A stretch of 8,484 nucleotides of DNA. It comes from Candidatus Melainabacteria bacterium (GTDB lineage: Bacteria; Cyanobacteriota; Vampirovibrionia; Obscuribacterales; Obscuribacteraceae). Made by a program: the position numbers and the translations under genes. Each line of letters opens with the position of its first letter. Positions within the stretch are counted from its first letter, which is position 1. The notes under the pieces were generated by a model. That model was not told the DNA's origin, searched no databases, and was given only the letters and a program-made list of their open reading frames with translations. Positions 1-6,324 of the stretch are shown here, piece after piece. The DNA lies in the NCBI GenBank assembly GCA_003175915.1, contig PSRH01000247.1:1-8484 (forward strand), given 5' to 3'.

Positions 1-2
1 GC

Positions 3-1859
3 AATCTGCTATGCTTGCTCGCGAAAGTAGACCGCAACGAGCTGTTCATGCCGGGCAGTATTTTAGCCAATCTTGTCAAGCGAGCGCGCCAAGTGCTGCT
101 CCGCCTGAGGGAACGCCCTTCAGTGGCGGCAGATGAATGCCTGCTCGAGCACATGCTTCTGTATCATGGATTAATTGGCTCCAGTCCAGAAAATCAGCGG
201 GAATTCAGAGATGTGAGAGCCGACATTCTGGCTGCCGTCGAACACAAAAGCGTCAGCACGCTGGCAATAGCACTAAAATTGCCGCCGCTCTGGTGGGAAG
301 ACAAGCTCAATTCGGTATTTTCTGAGCTACCGCGAGAGAAACAAGCTCTGGCAGGCGAATTGTTAATGGGCGATTCGGAAGAACTCCCAGAGAATCGCCC
401 AGTTTCTCACAGCGATTGGCGGGTTCGCTCCAATGCCGCAATTTTGCTTGGCTTCCTGGGCTTCGAGAGGGCGAACCGAGTCCTCCCCGGCCTACTCAAT
501 GATACTAGTAATAGTGGCAGGATGTCGTTCTGTTATGTGGCGCGTTCATTAGGAAAACTGCAAACAGAAGAGGGAAAACAGGCGCTTGCCGAGCAAATAA
601 ACCACCCGGAGCCCTGGTTTCGCGTTGACGTAATAGCGGCGCTTTCCCTCTATCCCCTGGCGAAAGTGATTGAACCAATCGTCAAGGCACTGCAGGCCGA
701 AAGAGAATTAAAGGACTATATGGCCGTAGCCGTGGCCAAGAACCATTTACCGATGGAGTTTATTTCATCCGGCAATGAGCAATTGCTAAACGGTGGTTGC
801 GAGCTGGTTATCGGTATTTTACAAGCGGCGAGCAATACCTTCAGCGAAGAAGTAGTTTTTGACACACGCTGCCCGGATTGCCTTGAACCGCTTTTCGACG
901 TTGCTCTTGCTACAAGCGAACCATTGCCGGTGGCCGCCACCCTGACTCTTTTAGATTGGTTGCTGCTCAAGGCGCAGGCTGGTGCAAAAGTTGCCCCAGC
1001 CAGGCTCCGCCCGGAAAGCGGGCCGTCCGCAGCCACGCTCGCCTCTCAAATTGCTCAAGTATCCAAATCTTATATGAACACCGACGTAGGGGAAGGGCTA
1101 CGAAGATTGCTCAACAGGGCTAATTTCCAAACACCGGAACAATTATCTTCACTGCGCTGCACATTGCAGCTAGCGGGCCGCCTGCGACTTAGCAACCTCG
1201 AACCTCTGCTTAGAAAGGCACTCCAACCTGATTTCCCGCTTTTACCCGAATTGATTGAAGCACTTGGTGCTATTGGAGAAACATCGACGGTCAACCCTCT
1301 TCTCGCGTTAGCGGAGAGCATTGTCGATCTAAACGAGCGCACCCAGTTACCTAAAAGCAAACAGCCAGTAGCGGAAGACCACATCCGGGAAGCGAAAGTT
1401 TACTGGACCATTTTGGGAGCACTGCGAAAATTCGACTCGGAGGAAGTGGTTAAATTCCTTTTGAAGGCTACCGGTGATTTCGCTCCGGATAAGCGTGCTC
1501 AGGCCCTCACGTCTCTTGCTTCTGTCCTGGCGAACAACGAGCCCTTAAAAGCGCGCTTTGCTTTGACCAATGTGATCGCAGAAGGATTGCGTGACCCCTC
1601 ACCGTTAGTGCAATTAGCAGCTTTAAAAGGAGCAGCTGCAAGCCGGTGCGGTACAACCGTTTCAGACATTGTGCGATTAATCGACGCCCAAGAAAATACG
1701 GTCAGCAAAGAAGCCTTTAACGCCCTGTCAGAGCTTTCCAAGCAAGGTTACTCAAAAGAAATTTCCGAGCTTGTCAGACCAAAACTGAAAGTCCAGCGTC
1801 AGAAGCACAAAAAGCGACAAATGGAAGACTTGCTAGCAGCCACCAGCAGGGCAACCTGA
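3..1859 (+). CDS. HEAT-repeat-like helical protein, 5' partial
   Basis: The frame is open to the left edge of the window (N-L-L-C precede the TTG at 15), so the true start probably lies outside and at least 619 codons are visible. The stop is TGA at 1857-1859. The product is almost wholly alpha-helical, with repeated units of about 30-40 residues of the HEAT/armadillo type. Counting from the TTG, examples are the DWRVRSNAAILLGFLG stretch near 134-149 and the PWFRVDVIAALSLYPLAKV stretch near 200-218; further repeats lie near 390-430 and 480-575. I see no signal peptide, membrane segment or catalytic motif. The C-terminal 30 residues are strongly basic (KVQRQKHKKRQ). HEAT proteins usually act as protein-binding scaffolds; a specific role cannot be read here. 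A membrane protein gene follows 150 nt downstream on the same strand and may be functionally linked. The family assignment is by pattern only. Confidence 0.8.
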   Translation, partial: NLLCLLAKVDRNELFMPGSILANLVKRARQVLLRLRERPSVAADECLLEHMLLYHGLIGSSPENQREFRDVRADILAAVEHKSVSTLAIALKLPPLWWEDKLNSVFSELPREKQALAGELLMGDSEELPENRPVSHSDWRVRSNAAILLGFLGFERANRVLPGLLNDTSNSGRMSFCYVARSLGKLQTEEGKQALAEQINHPEPWFRVDVIAALSLYPLAKVIEPIVKALQAERELKDYMAVAVAKNHLPMEFISSGNEQLLNGGCELVIGILQAASNTFSEEVVFDTRCPDCLEPLFDVALATSEPLPVAATLTLLDWLLLKAQAGAKVAPARLRPESGPSAATLASQIAQVSKSYMNTDVGEGLRRLLNRANFQTPEQLSSLRCTLQLAGRLRLSNLEPLLRKALQPDFPLLPELIEALGAIGETSTVNPLLALAESIVDLNERTQLPKSKQPVAEDHIREAKVYWTILGALRKFDSEEVVKFLLKATGDFAPDKRAQALTSLASVLANNEPLKARFALTNVIAEGLRDPSPLVQLAALKGAAASRCGTTVSDIVRLIDAQENTVSKEAFNALSELSKQGYSKEISELVRPKLKVQRQKHKKRQMEDLLAATSRAT

Positions 1860-2009
1860 AGCGAGCAATTTCATGTTGAATAACGGTTTTGCTAGCCTGT
1901 GCTTGCCATTTGGGGCATAATATTAAAGTGGTAGGATTATTTGGATCTTTGAACGAGTTCTTTTGTAAGCAGTAAGTCAGTTTGAGCCTGCGTAGTTAAG
2001 TGAATTCAA
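1860..2009 (+). other. Intergenic spacer before the membrane protein gene
   Basis: This 150-nt AT-rich spacer contains a CATAAT hexamer at 1916-1921, close to a -10 consensus, but no convincing -35 lies 16-18 nt upstream. A 10-bp palindrome, GAACGAGTTC, sits at 1951-1960. I see no GC-rich hairpin with a T tract that would end the upstream gene, so read-through from it is possible. Confidence 0.3.
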
Positions 2010-2618
2010 ATGGCCGATCCAGACTCTAGCGCCGTTCAAAATGAGCAATCAAAAGAAGGTTCCCCGCCGGAAAAACTTCATCAGCATCATGTCTCAAAAA
2101 TTCTCGATGAAGTTTTGGAGGAGACGGCGCCAAGCGAAACCCCGCAACGCTTCCGCCATCCTATGTTTGTTGACCTTGGGCTGGGCGTCGGACTTTTGAT
2201 CGCCCTGGCAGGATTCGCCGCAGGATTGATGCGCATGTACATCGCTCACTCAGCGGAGCAGAGCATAATTAAGAATAATTACAAAGCAGCCATTGCCATT
2301 CTGAAGGGCACTCCCTTGCCCAGCTTCTTTGAGCCACCGGGTTCGGAGCCAAGAGAGCTTTTAGACAAGGCATACTACTTAGATGCAATGGAAAAGTTGA
2401 GCGCTTACAGTGAAGATCAGTCGGCTTTGAAGGAATTAGAGAGCATAGAAGCCGGTTCGCCATTTTTCGATCTGGCTCAAACTATTCTGAAAGAGCACTT
2501 CAAGCCATCGGCCATTACCCTGCAGGGCGGGGCTGAGCACACTGAGCAGATCACTCCCGGTCAAGCAACTGAACATCAGGAAGACGTGCCTCAGCCGCCT
2601 CAGGACAACAGTCCTTAG
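2010..2618 (+). CDS. Single-pass membrane protein with TPR-like soluble domain, function unknown
   Basis: This 202-aa protein starts at an ATG with only a weak upstream purine stretch (AAGTGA). Residues 1-50 are hydrophilic and charged. Residues 53-75 form one clear hydrophobic helix (GLGVGLLIALAGFAAGL). Residues 80-165 are helical and resemble TPR-type helix pairs (EQSIIKNNYKAAIAILKG, then DKAYYLDAMEKLSAY). Residues 170-202 form a Gln/Pro/Glu-rich, probably disordered tail. The RFRH cluster just before the helix suggests that the N-terminus is cytoplasmic and the TPR-like part extracytoplasmic. I do not recognise the family. It lies 150 nt after the HEAT-like gene on the same strand, and a joint scaffold or assembly role is conceivable but not shown. 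It converges on gcvH with 5 nt between stop codons. Confidence 0.75.
   Translation: MADPDSSAVQNEQSKEGSPPEKLHQHHVSKILDEVLEETAPSETPQRFRHPMFVDLGLGVGLLIALAGFAAGLMRMYIAHSAEQSIIKNNYKAAIAILKGTPLPSFFEPPGSEPRELLDKAYYLDAMEKLSAYSEDQSALKELESIEAGSPFFDLAQTILKEHFKPSAITLQGGAEHTEQITPGQATEHQEDVPQPPQDNSP
2602..2615. terminator. Weak hairpin at the convergent gene ends
   Basis: AGGAC and GTCCT flank an AACA tetraloop, giving a 5-bp stem at the very end of the membrane protein gene. The stop codon starts 1 nt beyond it, and it lies 8 nt past the gcvH stop. No T tract follows on either strand, so a terminator role is only a suggestion based on position between convergent genes. Confidence 0.25.
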
Positions 2619-2623
2619 TTAAA

Positions 2624-3010
2624 CTATTCAACAACAAATTCTTTGTATTGATCGGCGCTCAAAGCCTCTTTGAGTTCGGAATCGTTGCTTACCTTCACCT
2701 TGATCATCCAACCTTCGCCATAGCAGTCGTGATTGACCAGCTCCGGTTCGGAGGAAAGCCGCTCATTGACGGCAACTACTTCGCCGCCGATCGGCATGAA
2801 TAGATCGGAAACAGACTTGACGGATTCAATTACTCCGAATTTGTCTTCTTTCTTGAACTTTGCGCCTGCTTTGGGTAGTTCGACATAAGTGACGTCTCCC
2901 AGCTGATCTGCTGCAAATGCTGTAATTCCTATAACTGCTACACCATTGCTTTCTGAGCGCACGTACTCATGAGTCTTGACATATTTCAACTCAGCGGGAT
3001 AACTCAGCAT
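2624..3010 (-). CDS. gcvH: Glycine cleavage system H protein (lipoyl carrier)
   Basis: GcvH carries the aminomethyl group from glycine between the P, T and L proteins on a lipoyl arm in the cytoplasm. The product is 128 aa, the usual family length. The N-terminal part has the typical KYVKTHEYVR start and the ITAFAADQLGDVTYVELP stretch (29-46). The lipoyl-attachment lysine is K65 in ESVKSVSD, preceded by FGVIE. The NERL...PELVNHDCYGEGWMIKV region (82-105) is the conserved C-terminal half. The ATG start is supported by a strong AGGAGG Shine-Dalgarno 4 nt upstream. It lies 77 nt after a small gene that separates it from gcvT. No gcvP follows, because the next gene downstream is convergent. Confidence 0.97.
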   Translation of the reverse strand: MLSYPAELKYVKTHEYVRSESNGVAVIGITAFAADQLGDVTYVELPKAGAKFKKEDKFGVIESVKSVSDLFMPIGGEVVAVNERLSSEPELVNHDCYGEGWMIKVKVSNDSELKEALSADQYKEFVVE

Positions 3011-3014
3011 TGTG

Positions 3015-3020
3015 CCTCCT
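3015..3020 (-). promoter_or_regulatory. Strong ribosome binding site of gcvH
   Basis: AGGAGG, complementary to the 16S rRNA 3' end, lies 4 nt (CACA) before the gcvH ATG. It is a much better site than those of gcvT or the small gene in the same operon, which suggests that GcvH is translated more efficiently than its neighbours. Confidence 0.75.
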
Positions 3021-3087
3021 GGGAACTAAGACGAACAAATTGTTCAATCTTTGGCTTTTCGGTGTCCAACCTCGGGGGGAAATTCTA

Positions 3088-3294
3088 TCAAGCTTTCTCA
3101 GTGCCGGTCGAGCCTTCGCTTAACGAGTTGTCAGATCCTTCCGCTTTCTTCAGCTCATCACGGAGCATGGCAAGGGTTTTGTCAAATCTCTTAAGACAAT
3201 CACTGTGGGCTTGATTGCCCTGAAACTTCTTGTCATGAACGGAACGTTCAGACTCGATTCTTTCGATCACACCAAGCAAGTAGTATCTGTCCAC
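3088..3294 (-). CDS. Small charged helical protein between gcvT and gcvH, unrecognised
   Basis: This is a 68-aa ORF starting at GTG and ending in TGA. GAGG about 8 nt before the GTG is a reasonable Shine-Dalgarno. The protein starts MDRYYLLGVIERIESERS, continues helical and charged (FDKTLAMLRDELKKAE), and ends in a Ser/Gly/Glu-rich tail. There is no signal peptide or membrane helix. It starts 35 nt after the gcvT stop and ends 77 nt before gcvH on the same strand, so it is probably cotranscribed. The frame stays open upstream into the gcvT 3' end, so an earlier start cannot be excluded. I do not recognise the family and claim no function. The alternative is that it is a spurious ORF, though its composition looks coding. 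Confidence 0.6.
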   Translation of the reverse strand: MDRYYLLGVIERIESERSVHDKKFQGNQAHSDCLKRFDKTLAMLRDELKKAEGSDNSLSEGSTGTEKA

Positions 3295-3329
3295 ACCTTC
3301 ATCCTCAGCCTGCGCTTTGGCAGCTCGTC

Positions 3330-4439
3330 TTACTTTGTACGATTTCGCTTGTAGAAGGGCAGAGGGACCACGCGAGCCGGTACATCGGTACCTCGAATTT
3401 CAACAGCCAGGTTCTGTCCTGGTTGCGCCAATTCAGGTTTGACAAAGCCAAGAGCAATTGGATGACCAACAAAGATCCCTTGAGACCCGCTCGTCACCCG
3501 GCCCACTTCTTTGTTTCCCAGTTTGATCGGATATCCCTGTCTGGGCAGTGCTTGTGCTTCCGTAACTAGGCCCACCAGCTGCTTAGGCAGACCCTTTTCC
3601 TTTTGTTCGATCAGCTTATCGCGTCCGATGAAGTCCCCCTTATCGAGCTTAACCGTCCAGCCGCGAGCGGCTTCAATGGGGCTTGTCGAATCATCAAGTT
3701 CGTGTCCGTAAAGGGGCAGGCACGACTCCAGCCTGAGGGTGTCTCGGGCGCCCAGGCCGATCGGCTGAATGCCAAAGGGTTGTCCTTTCTTTTCAATAAG
3801 CTCCCACAGGCGCACTGCGTCCCTGGCGTGCACAAATATCTCAAATCCATCTTCACCGGTGTATCCTGTCCTTGCTACACCGATCTTGATACCATCCACA
3901 GTATCAGTTCGGCTCTGAAATGATTTGAGCTGTTCCACGTCTGCACCAACCAGCGCCTTCACTACTTCTATTGCTTTTGGACCCTGCACGGCGATCAGGG
4001 CCGTTGCTGAGGATTCGTCAGCAATTTTCACACCGGGGAAAAGTGAGAGATGTCGATTGAGCCATTGCCAATCTTTGTCGATGTTGGCTGAATTGACGAC
4101 TAGCAAGTAGTCCCGCTCCCTCCTGTAGACAAGCAGATCGTCAACTGTTCCGCCTTCGTAGTTAACAAACTGGGTGTAGAGAGCTCGGTTGGGTTCCTTC
4201 AGTTTCTCAACATCGTTGGCAATCATGTACTGAACAAAGTCTTTGGCATGGTCTCCTGTCACGACAAACTCGCCCATGTGGGAAACATCAAAAAAGCCCA
4301 CTCCCTGCCGCACGACCATGTGTTCCGCAATCGTCGATGTATAGCGCACGGGCATATTCCAACCGGCGAACTCCACCATCCTCGCGCCCCTCTTCTTGTG
4401 AACCTCAAATAGGGGCGTCTCTTTTAAAGCCGTGATCAA
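3330..4439 (-). CDS. gcvT: Glycine cleavage system aminomethyltransferase (T protein)
   Basis: GcvT moves the methylene group from the aminomethyl-lipoyl arm of GcvH to tetrahydrofolate, releasing ammonia. The 369 aa match the family length. Visible landmarks are GARMVEFAGWNMPV (18-31), FFDVSHMGE (49-57), GGTVDDLLVYRR (96-107, containing the catalytic Asp at 100 or 101), TGYTGEDGFEIF (191-202), GARDTLRLE (230-238), EVGRVTSG (311-318) and the terminal PFYKRNRTK. The start is TTG: the frame has no ATG or GTG between the upstream TGA at 4481-4479 and this TTG, and AGGA lies 4 nt before it. The N-terminus then sits where family members start, just before TPLFEVH. It is the first gene of gcvT-small ORF-gcvH. 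The next + strand gene starts 484 nt away, divergently. Confidence 0.97.
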   Translation of the reverse strand: MITALKETPLFEVHKKRGARMVEFAGWNMPVRYTSTIAEHMVVRQGVGFFDVSHMGEFVVTGDHAKDFVQYMIANDVEKLKEPNRALYTQFVNYEGGTVDDLLVYRRERDYLLVVNSANIDKDWQWLNRHLSLFPGVKIADESSATALIAVQGPKAIEVVKALVGADVEQLKSFQSRTDTVDGIKIGVARTGYTGEDGFEIFVHARDAVRLWELIEKKGQPFGIQPIGLGARDTLRLESCLPLYGHELDDSTSPIEAARGWTVKLDKGDFIGRDKLIEQKEKGLPKQLVGLVTEAQALPRQGYPIKLGNKEVGRVTSGSQGIFVGHPIALGFVKPELAQPGQNLAVEIRGTDVPARVVPLPFYKRNRTK

Positions 4440-4453
4440 AGATTCCTGCCTTA

Positions 4454-4469
4454 CCCGAATTGACTCGGG
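4454..4469 (-). promoter_or_regulatory. Small hairpin in the gcvT 5' leader
   Basis: CCCGA and TCGGG form a 5-bp stem around a 6-nt loop. It lies about 15 nt upstream of the gcvT TTG start and just before its Shine-Dalgarno. It could affect translation start, but a stem this short can occur by chance. Confidence 0.3.
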
Positions 4470-4516
4470 ACGAAAAAATCACAAATACTCAACATACCAT
4501 ACTGTCTGGCTAATTT

Positions 4517-4575
4517 TCCCGATACCGACCGGCAAATTATGGTTGGGCATGGCAATACCACGGGTAGTATCGGGA
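4517..4575. repeat. 9-bp inverted repeat upstream of gcvT
   Basis: TCCCGATAC (4517-4525) is the exact reverse complement of GTATCGGGA (4567-4575), with 41 nt between. On the minus strand the interior can form a further 5-bp stem (CGTGG/CCATG with one G-U pair). It could be a folded gcvT leader or a binding site for a dimeric regulator. There is no T tract, so it is not a terminator. Confidence 0.4.
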
Positions 4576-4754
4576 TCAGATATCGATCAGCACATAGAGT
4601 GGCTCAGAATGCCTTATCTGACCCTTAAGTAGTTTCATCTGAGTTAAAGATGCTGGCCAACAGGGGCACGATCGAGCTCGAGAACCGTTAATCAAATCAA
4701 ATTTCAAGAACCATCGATCAATGATGTCAAGACAGCCTCAGCCGTCACCCCCGT

Positions 4755-4784
4755 CCGAAGACGCCGATACCGTAGCCTCTTCGG
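4755..4784. repeat. 7-bp inverted repeat
   Basis: CCGAAGA (4755-4761) and TCTTCGG (4778-4784) are exact reverse complements around a 16-nt loop. No T tract follows on either strand. Its role is unknown; it lies 58 nt before the larger nested structure at 4843-4919. Confidence 0.3.
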
Positions 4785-4842
4785 GGTTATGAAGATTGTT
4801 GGCAAGAGATCCAAATCGAGGCTGCATTAGCTCAACTCTATG

Positions 4843-4919
4843 TTATTCTCTTTTAGTCTTTGCATGGCGGTCTCCTATCTCCGATAGCTAGGAGCAAAGC
4901 TCAAAAGGTCAGAGAATAA
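4843..4919 (+). ncRNA. Candidate structured leader RNA of the 70-aa gene
   Basis: Three helices nest inside each other. P1 is TTATTCTCT (4843-4851) with AGAGAATAA (4911-4919), 9 bp perfect. P2 is CTTTGC (4858-4863) with GCAAAG (4894-4899), 6 bp perfect. P3 is TCCTA (4873-4877) with TAGGA (4889-4893), 5 bp, stacking directly on P2 on its 3' side. An alternative inner hairpin, CTATC/GATAG, competes with P3. The 3' strand of P1 ends 4 nt before the ATG at 4924. The only Shine-Dalgarno-like purines, AAGG (4905-4908) and AGAG (4911-4914), therefore lie in the P1-P2 junction and in P1. This fits a leader that controls translation, which is inference. A small inverted-repeat element with TTATTCTCT ends is the main alternative. 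Confidence 0.45.
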
Positions 4920-4923
4920 TCCT

Positions 4924-5136
4924 ATGTCGCCTGAAACCAAGAGTCAGTTGCTAGGGACGGTTGACGAACTAAAGCGCGCAATTACACAGTGCCTGGGTGA
5001 GGATCACGAGAGCAAGGGTGTGATCGCCCAGATCGAACGGACAATTGCCAGAATCGAACAAAAAACGAAATCATCGTTGAGTAACGAGGTCAACAAGGCC
5101 AGTACTAGCGGTGAGACGTTTCCCTCCTACGCCTAG
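4924..5136 (+). CDS. Small helical protein, unrecognised
   Basis: This is a 70-aa ORF with ATG start and TAG stop. The Shine-Dalgarno is weak (AAGG 15 nt upstream, AGAG nearer). Residues 5-50 are predicted amphipathic helix (TVDELKRAITQCLGED, then GVIAQIERTIARIEQKTK), possibly a short coiled coil. The rest is a polar Ser/Thr/Asn tail. One cysteine lies at residue 23; there is no signal peptide or membrane segment. The gene stands alone between the gcvT leader region and the convergent murG end, 45 nt away. A nested inverted-repeat structure immediately precedes the start and may regulate it. I do not recognise the family. Its balanced codon use and structured leader favour a real gene, but its size leaves doubt. 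Confidence 0.55.
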   Translation: MSPETKSQLLGTVDELKRAITQCLGEDHESKGVIAQIERTIARIEQKTKSSLSNEVNKASTSGETFPSYA

Positions 5137-5161
5137 ATTGACCTTGAAGGGAATTGGCTTG

Positions 5162-5177
5162 GCACCCCCCGCGGTGC
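5162..5177. terminator. GC-rich hairpin between convergent genes
   Basis: GCACC (5162-5166) and GGTGC (5173-5177) form a 5-bp stem with a 6-nt loop in the 45-nt gap between the 70-aa gene and the murG stop. The position suits a shared terminator, but no T tract follows on either strand. Confidence 0.3.
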
Positions 5178-5181
5178 ACAG

Positions 5182-6324
5182 CTAGTTAGTGCTTGAGCTT
5201 TGTTGCCGGCTCATTCGCAAGAGCTGTTCGGTCAGGTCAACTGCAGCTCTAGGCCTTGCCAGAGAAAGCATCTGTCTTTTCATGCGCGCTAATTTATCGG
5301 CGTTGTTGTGAAGCGCAACAATCGCTTCATAGAGACGCCTGCCGGTCAACTCCGACTGAGGAATGACTTGAGCTCCCCCCTGCGCCTCGACATACCTGGC
5401 ATTGAATGTTTGATGATCCTGGGCAGCGAATGGATAAGGCACGAAAATAGCCGGCATACCGCTAACGAAAAGTTCGGCGATAGTCATGGCTCCAGCTCGG
5501 CATACTGTTAGATCGGACGCAGCATAGGCTATCTCAAGTCGATCGAAGTATGGCCGTGGTTTGTAGAAAGAACTTTTGAGCAGCTCTCCATCCAGATTGG
5601 CCTGAAGCGCTTGCCAGTTTTTTTCGCCGACTTGATGCAAAATTTGCAGCGGCACGTTGTCTTGCTGCACCATCGGTAATAGATCATAGATCGCCTTGTT
5701 GAGAGCGACTGCTCCTTGCGAGCCCCCGGTAACCAGGATGGTTGTTTTGTTCTCGGCTAAGCCAAATTGCCTGAGAGCATCAGTTCTATTTGGTGGCATG
5801 AGGAATCGCTCACTAACCGGATTGCCATTCACGACTACCCAGGCATCCTTCTGTGCAAAATTTTCGCTAGCTTGGCCCATGCCCAGCGATATCAGACGGG
5901 CAAAGCGGGCAAAAACGCGGTTGGCCAGTCCTGGGTGCGCATCCGGTTCATGAATGGCCACCTTCTTGTGAGCGAGCAAGGCGGCCATCAAAGGGGGTGC
6001 AGAGGCATAACCACCGGTCCCTAAAACAGCGGTCGGCTGAAAACGATCGATCTCTTTGCGAGCCGCATTTACGGCATTGAAGAATTGAAACGGCCAGGTA
6101 ACCAGCTTGCCGGACAGCTGGCGCGGCAAACCCGAAACCGACAGGCCAACAAACTCGAGATTTTTTTCTCGGGCAAGTTTTTCTTCGAGGTGGCCTTTCG
6201 CTCCTATATAAAGGATAGCTTCGACACTTTCGTCCGCCTTCAATTGCTCCGCTACCGCCAGTGCCGGATAGATATGACCACCCGTACCGCCGCCCGTCAA
6301 GATAATGCGATGGCGGAAGCTCAA
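5182..6324 (-). CDS. murG: UDP-GlcNAc:lipid I N-acetylglucosaminyltransferase
   Basis: MurG adds GlcNAc to undecaprenyl-PP-MurNAc-pentapeptide (lipid I) at the inner face of the membrane, giving lipid II. The 380 aa show the GT-B fold landmarks: the first glycine-rich loop TGGGTGGHIYPALAVAE (10-26), the second GTGGYASAPPLMAA (102-115), HEPDAHPGLANR (125-136), the third TGGSQGAVALNKAI (199-212), and the donor-site region CRAGAMTIAELFVSGMPA (275-292) followed by VPYPFAAQDHQ. HEPD replaces the HEQN seen in the E. coli enzyme, a modest variation. The start is TTG at 6324-6322, overlapping the ftsW TGA as TTGA, which points to translational coupling; GAGG lies 13 nt upstream. The C-terminal tail is Ser/Gln-rich. 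No murB, murC or ftsQ follows, because the next gene is convergent. Confidence 0.97.
   Translation of the reverse strand: MSFRHRIILTGGGTGGHIYPALAVAEQLKADESVEAILYIGAKGHLEEKLAREKNLEFVGLSVSGLPRQLSGKLVTWPFQFFNAVNAARKEIDRFQPTAVLGTGGYASAPPLMAALLAHKKVAIHEPDAHPGLANRVFARFARLISLGMGQASENFAQKDAWVVVNGNPVSERFLMPPNRTDALRQFGLAENKTTILVTGGSQGAVALNKAIYDLLPMVQQDNVPLQILHQVGEKNWQALQANLDGELLKSSFYKPRPYFDRLEIAYAASDLTVCRAGAMTIAELFVSGMPAIFVPYPFAAQDHQTFNARYVEAQGGAQVIPQSELTGRRLYEAIVALHNNADKLARMKRQMLSLARPRAAVDLTEQLLRMSRQQSSSTN

Larger units (their letters stand above)
4440..4923. other. Non-coding divergent region with several inverted repeats
   Basis: No gene is supported in this 484-nt stretch; a 66-codon + strand ORF overlapping the gcvT start has no Shine-Dalgarno and no recognisable protein pattern. 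The region should hold the promoters of gcvT (-) and of the 70-aa gene (+), but I found no clear -35/-10 pair on either strand. Inverted repeats occur at 4454-4469, 4517-4575, 4636-4652 (CATCT/AGATG), 4755-4784 and 4843-4919, and a TCGAGCTCGA palindrome lies at 4672-4681. I looked for a glycine riboswitch upstream of gcvT on the minus strand and did not find its conserved core. Confidence 0.6.

Noticed and set aside
1951..1960. GAACGAGTTC palindrome as a LexA (SOS) operator
   Set aside because: The Gram-positive-type SOS box has GAAC and GTTC separated by 4 nt, whereas here the spacer is 2 nt. The downstream gene has no repair role.
4432..4632. 66-codon + strand ORF divergent to gcvT
   Set aside because: It has no Shine-Dalgarno, overlaps the gcvT start, has an unremarkable composition, and contains the inverted-repeat region more likely to be regulatory.
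4440..4640. Glycine riboswitch upstream of gcvT on the minus strand
   Set aside because: I looked for the conserved GGAGAG, GCCGAAG and GGACAGAG blocks in the gcvT leader and did not find them.
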